Assembly: GCA_030710605.1 (NCBI GenBank)
Contig: CP092870.1
Coordinates: 53,271,921 to 53,335,920, forward strand
Length of the DNA: 64,000 nucleotides
From: Cordylochernes scorpioides
Taxonomy: Eukaryota > Arthropoda > Arachnida > Pseudoscorpiones > Chernetidae
Direction of reading: 5' to 3'
Positions 31,123 to 41,300 of this stretch are shown here, piece by piece. Under the pieces are notes generated by a model. It made no database searches. It was not told where the DNA came from and was given only the letters and a program-made list of their open reading frames with translations. How positions within the stretch are numbered: position 1 is the stretch's first letter; each line of letters starts with the position of its first letter. Position numbers and translations under genes: made by a program.

Positions 31123-33219
31123 ATGTCGAATTCGACATCGCCGGAGAGCCCAGGATCCGCTGGACAAAAGCCTGGAAGGCCCAGCATCCTAACTCCAACC
31201 GGTAGCGAAAATTCGGCCAAAAACGAATTTCATGGAGAAATCTATGGAGAAAAATCTAATTCTCGCGAATATGTAAATCCGCCGGCTGACGGCGGAAATG
31301 TAAATCTGGCCGCTGCGCGCGTCGACGTCACGTCCGGCATGGCGGCTGCTTCGTCATCTAATGGCGCTGCCCTTACCATCAGGAACTGGGCAGATTGTGA
31401 CGAGGTCATGAACCCCGGGACAGATGACGACTTTACCGTCGTGAAGAACAAGAAGAGGCGCCGCGAATCGTCGGATTCGCCTACGGCCGCTACACCATCC
31501 TCCAACAGCGGAGGCGCCAGGAGTGGTCGCCGAGTACAATCATCGGCGCGATCGGTGCCCCGGGCACAGGAGATCCCGACAACCAGGGCCCACATCGCGG
31601 AGGCCCGGGCGCGGCAGACGTCCTCTGCTGAGGAGCACTGCGTCTACTTAGAGCACGGCCCTGAACTGCAGCCTTTCCACTATCTGAGGGCGCTAGACAG
31701 GCTGCTTGGAGGAACCGCCGGAGTCGTTCAAGTCTCCAAGGTTAATGGCCACCAACTCCTGGGTCTGGCCAACAGAGGCCTCGCCGAGCGCCTCATAAAC
31801 AACGGCCTTGAGGTTGAGGGCACTCTCCTCAGGGCTTTCCCTTTCCGCAAGAGAGCGGAGAGGATAACGGTGGGCAACCTCCCCTTCTTCGTGGAGGACT
31901 CAGCCATCATCAAGGCCCTTGGGCCCTATGGGCGCATTACATCCATCGCGCCCAAAATGATGAAGGCCGGCCCCTACACCTACACCGACGGCCGCCGTGA
32001 GGCGTTCATCGTCCTCCACGAAGGAGTGACCACCGAGAGGCTCCCCACCCGCCTCAACATCACCATCAAAGGCGAGGCCTGGCCCGCCTACCTATCTTCG
32101 GGCATCAAGTGCTCCAGATGCCACGGACAAGGGCACCGGAGGGCCAACTGCCCCCTGCTTGCAGGGCGGGTCAACACCACCAGATCGGCCCCACCAGCTT
32201 CCCCTGCCGGCCTCCCACCAACTACCACCCCTGCACCGCCTCAGCGGCCTACGCCCCAGCATTCAGCACCGGCGCCTCCCTTGGAGATCTCCGGTGCCTC
32301 GCCCGCGCCCCGAGCTGCAATCCACCCAGCAGGCGCACCCCGACCATCACCAACAGCGCCCTCGGCCTCACCTACGGAGGAGACGCCTCCTGCACCTCCA
32401 CCTGTGACCCCTGATCCGTCATCGCAGGCTCCTAGTGATCCCGCATCCCAGGAGATCCTCGGGCCTGCAAACATCGCTCAAGACATCGAGATGACTGCCG
32501 TGGAGGAGTCCATCCCTCCCTCCGCGTCATCAAATAAGAAGTGCACGAGAATTGACCTCGCAGCCTTCATAAAGAGAAGTCCCAGCGTGTCCTTCGCTGG
32601 AACTGACGCCCTTGGCCTTGGGCGGGAGGAGGTTCTGGACCTCCTCTCCTCAAGGACCAAGTCACATAAGCGCGGTCGCCATCTGACCCCTCCGCAGAGC
32701 AATGCTCTTGCCGGCCTGGTAAATCAAATCCTCAACCTAAGGCCCGGAGGAGATAGTAATAGTACTATTTATAAGGTCCTGCGACAGGTCTTGTCGGAGC
32801 TGAGGACCGGTACAGCCGCAGTGCCTCCAGCAACCACACTGCCTGCGCCTCGGCCTGCTGAGCCAGCACCACCCGCTCCCCAAAAGAGGGAGTCGACGCC
32901 GGCCATGGCCACACCTCCGCCTCCCCCATCTGCCCAAATGGAGGTTGATCCAATCGATAAACGTTGCAAGGAATTGCAACTTTTGACCTTTGAATTGATG
33001 AAGGAATTCAATCCGAAGCCCTTACCCCAATTTTACTCTTTCGAGCTTGACCTCGTGGAAGCGGTGCTTTACCCTGAGGATAGGAAGGACTTCCTCGGGA
33101 GATTTTCGCCGGAGGACAAGGAAGTTCTCGCCCAAATCCTGGATAAGCTTTCCACTCGGGACTTGGACTCCCTTACTCTCAGGGGACTATCTGAGCTTAG
33201 GGCCGCCTTGCCGCCCTGA
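31123..33219 (+). CDS. LINE ORF1 protein, intact, with an extra C-terminal domain
   Basis: 698 residues from ATG 31123 to TGA 33219, against about 540 codons in the neighbour. The N-terminus is disordered and charged. The central domain (about 175-325) is about 55 percent identical by eye to the neighbouring ORF1 (FPFRKRAERITV, VEDSAI, TDGRREAFIVLHEGV). The zinc knuckle CSRCHGQGHRRANC is near 329-342. A long proline-rich linker (about 355-450) is followed by a helical segment (DLAAFIKRSPSVSF). A second proline-rich linker and an additional C-terminal region of about 90 residues (CKELQLLTFELMKEF to ALPP) have no counterpart in the first copy. The unbroken frame suggests selection or recency. 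It is presumably an RNA chaperone/RNP protein of a parasite LINE. Confidence 0.9.
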   Translation: MSNSTSPESPGSAGQKPGRPSILTPTGSENSAKNEFHGEIYGEKSNSREYVNPPADGGNVNLAAARVDVTSGMAAASSSNGAALTIRNWADCDEVMNPGTDDDFTVVKNKKRRRESSDSPTAATPSSNSGGARSGRRVQSSARSVPRAQEIPTTRAHIAEARARQTSSAEEHCVYLEHGPELQPFHYLRALDRLLGGTAGVVQVSKVNGHQLLGLANRGLAERLINNGLEVEGTLLRAFPFRKRAERITVGNLPFFVEDSAIIKALGPYGRITSIAPKMMKAGPYTYTDGRREAFIVLHEGVTTERLPTRLNITIKGEAWPAYLSSGIKCSRCHGQGHRRANCPLLAGRVNTTRSAPPASPAGLPPTTTPAPPQRPTPQHSAPAPPLEISGASPAPRAAIHPAGAPRPSPTAPSASPTEETPPAPPPVTPDPSSQAPSDPASQEILGPANIAQDIEMTAVEESIPPSASSNKKCTRIDLAAFIKRSPSVSFAGTDALGLGREEVLDLLSSRTKSHKRGRHLTPPQSNALAGLVNQILNLRPGGDSNSTIYKVLRQVLSELRTGTAAVPPATTLPAPRPAEPAPPAPQKRESTPAMATPPPPPSAQMEVDPIDKRCKELQLLTFELMKEFNPKPLPQFYSFELDLVEAVLYPEDRKDFLGRFSPEDKEVLAQILDKLSTRDLDSLTLRGLSELRAALPP

Positions 33220-33371
33220 CCTCCTGTTGAAATCATTTGGGCTCGGAGAAGCGGTGGAGGACCCGCTCTTCGCCTGGTCCAGGACCCTCCAGCGCCGAGG
33301 TCTCCTACCTTCGTCCCCTTTGTAAATTTGACCATATATGTATTTCTTTAATTCTATATGTATATATTTTT

Positions 33372-33412
<41 letters not shown>
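33372..33412. repeat. (TC)n microsatellite in the second LINE 3' UTR
   Basis: About 18 TC units. The first LINE has only a short imperfect TC-rich stretch at the matching place (30947-30980), so the run expanded in this copy or lineage. Confidence 0.9.
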
Positions 33413-33414
<2 letters not shown>

Positions 33415-33468
33415 GTGAGATGTAAAATTGTTTAGATGACAATAAATAATTTTCAATTGTCAATTGTC

Positions 33469-33478
33469 ACACACACAC
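33469..33478. repeat. (AC)5 at the right LINE junction
   Basis: Alternating AC directly after the AATTGTC tail of the second LINE. It is followed by CTACATTCATTTATATATAT, which is the continuation of the target repeat. Confidence 0.85.
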
Positions 33479-33735
33479 CTACATTCATTTATATATATAT
33501 AGAAGAAAAAACATATGGAAAGGGATTAAAAAACTCAGGCAAGAATTCGTATTTTCAATGGAATCAGTTAAGCATATATATTTTTAACGAGATTGGTTAG
33601 TGACTTTGAGTGACGTAATGACGGCGTAGGGGTGAGAAAAAATTGCTATCATTTTATTTATATATCATATTTAAATATATTCATATAAAAATCAAAATAA
33701 TACAATTTTAAAATATCGTTGTGAAAATTTACATT

Positions 33736-33930
33736 TTTATATTTTAAAAACACACAAAGTTTGGAGCGGGACGTTTCACAAGAGTGACATCCACGGCGCC
33801 AATTTATAATAGTAACGAATAGTATTTTTATTTTTATATTTTAAGAACACACAAAGTTTGGAGCGGGACGTTTCACAAGAGTGACATCCACGGCGTCAAT
33901 ATATACTTGTAACGAATAATATTTGAATAA
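33736..33930. repeat. Two tandem copies of a 97-bp unit
   Basis: CACACAAAGTTTGGAGCGGG begins at 33751 and again at 33848. The units share ACGTTTCACAAGAGTGACAT and differ at few positions. Confidence 0.85.
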
Positions 33931-34165
33931 AAACATTTAATCTGGTTAAAACCTGGGCGTTGCCCGGGTAATTCGGCTAGTCAACAATAAATGAAAGGTA
34001 ATATATCTAGCGTTTATTTCCAATTGACAATAACGATAGTCTAACAACAAAAACATTTAATCGGGTTAAAACCCGGGCGTTGCCCGGGTAATTCGGCTAG
34101 TAAACAATAAAGGAAAGGTAATATATCTAGCGTTTATTTCCAATTGACAATAACGATAGTCTACA
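33931..34165. repeat. Two tandem copies of a 120-bp unit containing the CTAGC repeat head
   Basis: AAACATTTAATC begins at 33931 and 34051. Each unit contains GGGCGTTGCCCGGGTAATTC then GGCTAG, the inverse of the head of the repeat at 25262. The copies are nearly identical, so the duplication is recent. Confidence 0.85.
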
Positions 34166-34580
34166 GAATAAATTTGAAAAAGATTTTTACACTAATTAAT
34201 TCTTCACAATCAGCACTGTTTACACTAGCGCTGATAAATTTATCCAATCAAATATTTATAATCAACCAAATTTTCAATGAGCACCGCTCTAACTTAGAGC
34301 ATTTATAAAGAAATTAGCAAATGCATACATAATTATACCAATCATTATCTGTGGCAATTTAAATATCAAAGCGTAGATATGGTACGATTTTAGAAAAATT
34401 CTTGATGATATAAAATTGGCAATACACAATGATTAAACCTCAATTTGCCGCAATGTGTGTAATCTATCTTCAACAGCCTAACAGACAAGCAAAAAAAAAA
34501 AAAACAATCAACAAAGTAAATATCGCAAATATCAGATCTGAAAGCAATAACATTTTCATTCAAAAACATATAAATAATTG
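34166..34580. other. AT-rich sequence, nothing recognised
   Basis: No coding or repeat signal was identified before the next MITE. Confidence 0.35.
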
Positions 34581-34583
34581 AAT

Positions 34584-35053
34584 TAAGAAAATAAATAGTA
34601 GCAATGCGTTTCTTTATTTGTGCAAAGTGCAAGCTTTCAGATCTTTATAATCCTTCTACAGGCATTGCTATGCATAGCCCTATGCCCTATTTAATTTTAT
34701 TTTTTTATTTGTTTTGCACGTAACTGGTAAAAGTTTATTTCATGTTTATATTATTAAAATATGTAGATGCCCTAGAGAGAAGTAAAGATAACCCAGGCCC
34801 GTGGAGCGTAAAAAACGCCGATTGCCCAAAGATGTCTTCTAGTTTTTTATAAAATATATATAATATTTTATTGAATGTTTATGTAAATTCAAATTTTGTT
34901 TTTGTTTGTGTCTTTAATATATGTAACTAATTTTGAATATTTATATATCCTCATTTTCTTAACTTATAGCCATGCCTGTAGAAGGATTATAGAGATCCGA
35001 AAGCTTGCACTTTGCACAAATAAAGAAACTCATTGCTATTATTTATTTTCTTA
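34584..35053. mobile_element. 470-bp MITE with about 85-bp inverted repeats (family D)
   Basis: The left arm TTAAGAAAATAAATAGTAGC through GCAAAGTGCAAGCTTTCAGA and CCTTCTACAGGCAT is repeated inverted at 34967-35053. The AT-rich centre includes GGCCCGTGGAGCGTAAAAAA. No transposase. It lies just downstream of the acyl-CoA synthetase stop codon and may be within its 3' UTR. Confidence 0.85.
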
Positions 35054-35191
35054 TTTCATACTTTATAGAAATTTTCTCTTCAAATGAATTATTCTTTACA
35101 TTAACCAATTATAGATACATATTAAATGATATCCAGTTTAATATGATAATGTTGATTTCTCTCTCTGTGTAACAAAAATAATATGTGACCG

Positions 35192-35342
35192 TTATGGACT
35201 TGAGACGTTATTCATCATTTCCTGAATGTGATCCCTGTAGTAGTCTTCAATGGAATGTCTCTTCAGCTTGAGAGCAGCCGTGACCAGTCCAGAGTCAGGA
35301 GTCCAATCATCAGCCACGAGTCTGCAGTCCGCGGGGATTTCC
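35192..35342 (-). CDS. Acsl: Acsl last coding exon
   Basis: Acceptor ACTCCAG precedes 35342. The first base completes the Met codon split by the previous intron. It encodes EIPADCRLVADDWTPDSGLV and the terminal lysine-rich region typical of ACSL C-termini, then a stop. Confidence 0.92.
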
Positions 35343-38300
35343 CTGGAGTTAAGTCCAGCTACAACAAGCGTCAATCACATTCTTTTTCGATTTGAATAGA
35401 GAATTTAACCTCTTAGTAATATAGGCATTTAAACAGACAGCATGGAAAAAAATAGTATGAAGCGTTACTCGCTCAAAAGAAATCACAATTTCAGTTAACA
35501 GTCAGCCAAACCCCAAATACAAAAAGGTGTTTTCATTTGGGAAAAAGTATCCACGGATGTTTTAATAGTATGAACATTTTTTAACACTCAAATCTTCTGC
35601 TTTAAAGATTTTCTACAGGAATATTGCTGAATACTTTCGGGCCCTGGAGCCCTTTAACAGAAGTATTGCTGACTACATGGCGCCTTTTTACCCTTCTTTA
35701 TGAATATTTCTGACTTATTTCGGGTCACGAAATAACTACTCTGTCATTGAGCCCTATACAAGATTATTTCTGAGTACTTTGGGGTTTCGGAGCCCTTCTA
35801 GAGTAGTATTTCTAACTACTTTAAGGTCTTGAAACTTTTACAGTATTATTACTGAGTACTTTGGGGCCATCGGAGTCCTTCTACATGAGGATTTCTAACT
35901 ACTCTAAGCTCACTGATTCATTTATGAGTTTTTGGGGTCTCTTCTCTCTCTTGGAGCCCTTCTACAGGAGTACAGCTGACTTATTTCTAACCTTGGAGCC
36001 CTTTAACTGGGTAATTGGTGACTAACTACTTATACAAGGTATGTCCCATAAGTTCCCGGACTGGGTCCATAAAAAAAAAGGTAAGATTTTTTAATTTTTT
36101 TTTTTATTAAAACTTTTCGAAGTAATCCCCCCTTGCTTCAACGCACCAGCGCCATCGTTTCTCCCAATTGTCGAAACAGTTTTTATAAGCCTCTTTTGGA
36201 ATGCTCTTCAATGCTAACGGCGAATTTTATATTATGTCATCCCTGGTGTCAAAATGTCTTCCTTTTAGAACTGCTTTAAGTTTGGAGAACAGGAAAAAGT
36301 CATTTGGTGCGATGTCTGGGAAATAGGGTGGTTGAAGTAGGATTTGTGTCCCGTTTTTCGCCAAAAAGCTAGTCATCAAGTGCGCTGTGTGAGGGCGAGC
36401 ATTGTCATGGTGTAGGATCCAGCCACCATTAGTCCATTTTTCTGGCCGTTTTTTTCGAATCGCTTCCCTTAGACGGCGAAGAATGCCCAAATACATTTCC
36501 TTAATAACTGTTTGGCCTGCAGGAAGATACTCGTGATGAACAATGCCCTTGTTATCCGAAAAAGCGACCAGCAACACCTTGTTTCTGGATATTTTGGGTC
36601 TAGGCTCACCCTAACCTCTCCACTCGGCAGATTGAGGTTTGGTTTCAGGGTCATAGCCATAGACCCATGTCTCGTCGCCTGTGATTATCTTGTCTTTCCA
36701 TTCTGGATCCGTTCTTGTCATTTCCATCATGTCCTCGCAGGTTGCAAGCCGACACAGTTTTTGCTCATTGGTGAGGAATCTTGGGATGAATTTTGCAGGA
36801 GTCTTTTTGAGCTTCAAATCTTCGGTTACGATCCTTCCAATCGTTGTTTTAGAGATGCCTGTGTCTTGCTCTAGCTCCAGCAAAGTGGTTCGAGGATTTA
36901 CTTTTATCAAATCGGTGATTTTTTGCACATTTTCATCAGTCCTTTGAAATTTTGGGCGTCCTTGACGAGGATCATCTTCAATGGAAATTCTGCCAGCTTT
37001 AAATCTAGAATGCCATTCAAAAACAGTTGTTCTCTTTGGGGGGTCATTGGGGAATGCTTTATTAAGCATTTCAAAAGTTTCGGTTGCTGATATTTGAAGT
37101 TTCACACAAAATTCTATGCAAATCCTCTGCTTCAATTTTTGTTCCATCGTAAAATCGCCGCAGCGCTAGGTGTGACCTTTAAATAAATTAGAATAACCTT
37201 GGCGCGCGCGCAAGTACCGCCTCGATATTGGTACCACCGTGTAGCCAGATATTTTTTCTATAATAAACAGTCAAATTCATTTACATTTTTCATTTATTTA
37301 TTTTTTTATGGACCCAGTCCGGGAACTTATGGGACATACCTTGTAGTTATGATACCTAGAGTTTCTAAGACTAGAAACGCTTTATAGAAGAAGCTTCTCA
37401 CTGAATGTCTTTTGAAAAATGATTTGATGTAGGAGATTATGAAATTTCGAGAAGAAAGGGTTAATACAGCTCTAACAGATCAAATTAAGTATTTAAAGAT
37501 TTTAAATGATTGAAACATGTTTCATGGGAATATATATTTTAAAAATGCTCACACATGAGGCCATGTTTCCTCAGCATAGAGAAGATGTACCGCACGACCG
37601 CAGGATCACGGCACATGTCCCCCAGACTCCTGCTTGATCCAAACCGCTGCTTCAGGACTTCATAGTTCGGAACAACCAGAGCCAGGAGCCTGTTCTGTGC
37701 TGCGGCAGAAACGCACACGTTGTCCACCTCTGGACATGACTTCAGGCGAGATTCCACCTGGCCTAGAGCCACGTACTCTCCGGTGGAGAGCTTCACGAGG
37801 TCCTTGCGTCGGTCTGCGCAGAACAGAAGACAGCGTTTTAAAATCTATCATTGTACGACATGCAATAGAGGTTATTTGTACTATACATATATATAAGTAT
37901 ATTTTTAATATTGATTTCAACACCTGATATTTTTATCTTTTATTTTTTTTTCTTTCGTTTTTTCATGTGCTAAGCGTATTTATGCAAGTTTGGCCTTAAA
38001 TACCCATTTCTTGGTTTTTCAGAAAGCCAGTGGGACCAAAAAATCTTTTTTGGTCGTAGTGGTTCTGCTTACTCCACGCTGACGAGCGCCAAAAGCGCGA
38101 ATCGCGTTCGTGGATGGCTTTTCTTGATTTATCAAGAAATTGGGTTGGCCAAATATCAGGGAACAGGCTAAATCAATGTTTTGTTGATTTCTGTTCCACC
38201 AGATGGCGCTCTGCCTTCTGTAAAGCACATGTGCTCCTGGTCAGGATATGCCATTTTTAATATATATATAAGTATATATAATTTAGCATAGACTCTCTTC

Positions 38301-41300
38301 AAAGAAAACTTAGTTGCAGAGCTAAATAGTCCTCAGGGAGAGGTATCATTTTACTGGAGAGTTTCTATTTAGTACATGTATAAATGTTTATATTTGTGTT
38401 TAAACTTTCATAACATATAGGGGGAGGGGCAGGTGTATCTCAAATAAACCAGAAGAGGCGCCTATTACTTTATATAGGCATTAGAAAAATGAATTATGGG
38501 GTGATAAACCCCAGTAAAAACTTAGTATTGATAAAGAATTATTTACAAACCAATTTAACTTTTGTTGAATTTAATAACTCTGATAATTTTAATCATAATT
38601 ATCAATGTCTTCAAGATTTCACTTCGGTGATAAAATTAATGTTCTGCTATAATGCACATTTAGAGAAGAAATGCCATTTTTGTTTCACGAATTACGCTCT
38701 GACAAAACTTTACATATTGAATATATATAGCCATAATATGATGCATATATATATTGATAATTTTGATTCATCCAGTAGAAATTCCAAGAAAGGACACCCT
38801 CTCTAGAGTAAACCTAACTACCAAGGACAGTTTTGATAACCAAAATTATAATAGCCGATAATTAGCAACTTTTCGGTATGAGGACATCGTCTCCTAAATA
38901 AAAATTTGATTCTGAAAAAGATGTCCTTTACAAAGAATCTCTACGGTATTTGATACATGTGTACTACATATATTTCCAATATGTAAAACAGGGTGATCCA
39001 AAAGTCTTGCACAATTTAAAAATTAATAACTCCGCGAATATTTGCGCTAGAGCAATGCGGTAAACACCATTGTGTTCAGGATGCAATGGGAATTTTTGAG
39101 GCAAATAATGGAAAATTAGATATTGAATTTAGTCACAATTTAATTCACAAGATGGTGCTCTACCAGAAAAAGAGATTTAGCGACCATATTGTTTGGTAAA
39201 TTGAAATATATAACTGTTCGAGAGACGTATATTTTACTTTTTGAAAACCAGAAAAGACCCCTAATAATATCAAATGATAAATTAATAAAACACCATTCGC
39301 CAAAAGTAGAAGAATTGGATGAAGAATTTTAATATAATTCAAGATATGCAAAAAAAGCAAAATGCAAATTAAATCATATAGCAGCACACAAAAAAAAGAA
39401 GATATTTCGGATGTGTTTTACTGGAATCCTCTCATTGATTTAAATTTCGAAGATAATACATTTATAATTTTTTTAATTCAACTCTTTCTCAGTATCGATT
39501 ATATTTATTTTAATTCAATTGAAAAATATTTATCTATCTCGGATAATTTATTTTACTCTGGAATGCCGTCACTACAGAATAAAGCACTCGGTGAATTTTT
39601 TTATTGCAATTCAGAATCTGCCACTGAAACTTTATGAGCGTTTCGTACCTTTAAAGGTATTCGAAGCGGTAAAGGACACATGAATTGCTACTCACTGAGG
39701 TGAATGATAAAAAATGTTGAGAAGACTGTATCTCTGGAACCAAAACTTCGGAGTGGAAGACCATCGACATGAAAGTCAGTAGCTGTTACGGTTTCGCAGA
39801 ATTCTGAAGCTATTGAAACATTATTCACGTATGAGGAAGTGCTTGACAAGTGTCTCGACAAACTGTGATTTCGTATGAAGGAAATCAATGAATTACCTTT
39901 TAAAACCGTTTCTGTAGCTGGTGAACGTTATGTTTAACTTATGAGAGAAAATGTTTTCCCATATTGCAGGACAGACAAGCACTAAGCGAAATAACATTCA
40001 TGCAAGATGGAGGACCTCCTCACATCTCCCATGGTGCCTAACAATTGCTGAAGGATACGTTCAGTGAATATCGTGAGATAAGTCGCCACTTTATACACCA
40101 GTGGCCTCCAAGATCACCAGACTTGACGCCTTGGATTTTTGGCTATGGGGGTATATTAAGTCGCGTGTTTATCGATGCCGGCCTACCACATTGGCCATGT
40201 TGAAGGCTTCTATCAGATTGCATGTTTCATCAATTTCAAAAGATATGTAATTTAATGCTGTCCAATCTGTCATCCATCGTCTACAGGCGGAGTTTGAGAA
40301 TGAAGGGCGCCACATTGAGCAAGGATTGTGACCTAATAAAAGAGAGAAGGCAGTTACTTCATTTGTTATATGAGTTGCCATGTATTATATTATCTACCAA
40401 TATTTTGCAGCTCTTTGTGTTGGGTAATGGGGATAAAAATTTTGTCCTCATATTTTGACTCTTTACTTTTTTTTGTGTGAACAGTAATTTTTTTGTTTGT
40501 CATTTCCTCACATATTATATTATGTCGTGCAGACCAAAGTGTTATACCTTCTCGAATAACCCTGGTACACACAATATTTTTACCCCTTATGTTTGTTTTA
40601 TCGATTTTCGCTCATTAGAAGAAATAGCATAATAAATATTCTATGTACACCCCCAACTTTAGAAATTTTGCGCAAATATTAATACAAAATGATTTTACTA
40701 CCACGTTGTTCAACGCAAAAGGTCGATCTGAAAATGATTTTTATTTGAGGGGACACATTTTAATTTTATTTTACAGTAAACTAAGCAATGATAACATTTG
40801 ATAAGCCCATTAAGATATTTGGAATAAAGTACGACAAATAGATTTTGTCACCCCCTTCTTTATTTCATTTGTTGGATCATGACAAATTTCCAGTTGAATA
40901 GTCAAGTGTCGCCAATTTGTCAATAAACTATACATTTCTTATAGCATAGTGCCATCATATTTTTGGTACTATATTAACATTTAAAAAAATCGTGCATTGA
41001 TTTCATTAGTGTTTTTCAAACATTCAATCTATTTCACAAAACCGCATCTAAAAATATATATATTTTTGCTTCATGTTTAATTTGAATTTACCTATTTTAC
41101 ATATTTTGTATTGCATTTAAAAATCGTCATCCAATTCTTTTACTTTTAACGAAATGGTGTTTTATTAATTTATCATTTGATATTATTAGGGTTCATTACT
41201 GGTATTCAAAAAAGAAAAATGTGGCGATCAGTTATATTTTACAATTTATCAAACAATTTGGCTGCTGAATCTCTGATTCTGGTAGAGCGTCATATAGCGA

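Larger units (their letters stand above)
31050..33468 (+). mobile_element. ORF1-only non-autonomous LINE (HAL1-like form), Tx1-like
   Basis: It has a complete 5' end closely similar to the first copy (GTGCGGCCACGC, GAGCTCCG), an intact ORF1, and then directly a 3' module from about 33239. That module encodes the last ORF2 residues (GLGEAVEDPLFAWSRTLQRR) plus the 3' UTR and AATTGTC tail (partly duplicated). Endonuclease and RT are missing. The 3' module is much closer to the first LINE than ORF1 is, so this is not a recent internal deletion of it. It would need ORF2 protein in trans. A (TC)n run lies in its 3' UTR at about 33375-33412. Confidence 0.85.

Noticed and set aside
38489..38806. A small protein gene inside the Acsl intron
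   Set aside because: Low-complexity, AT-driven open frame with no motif and no flanking signals.
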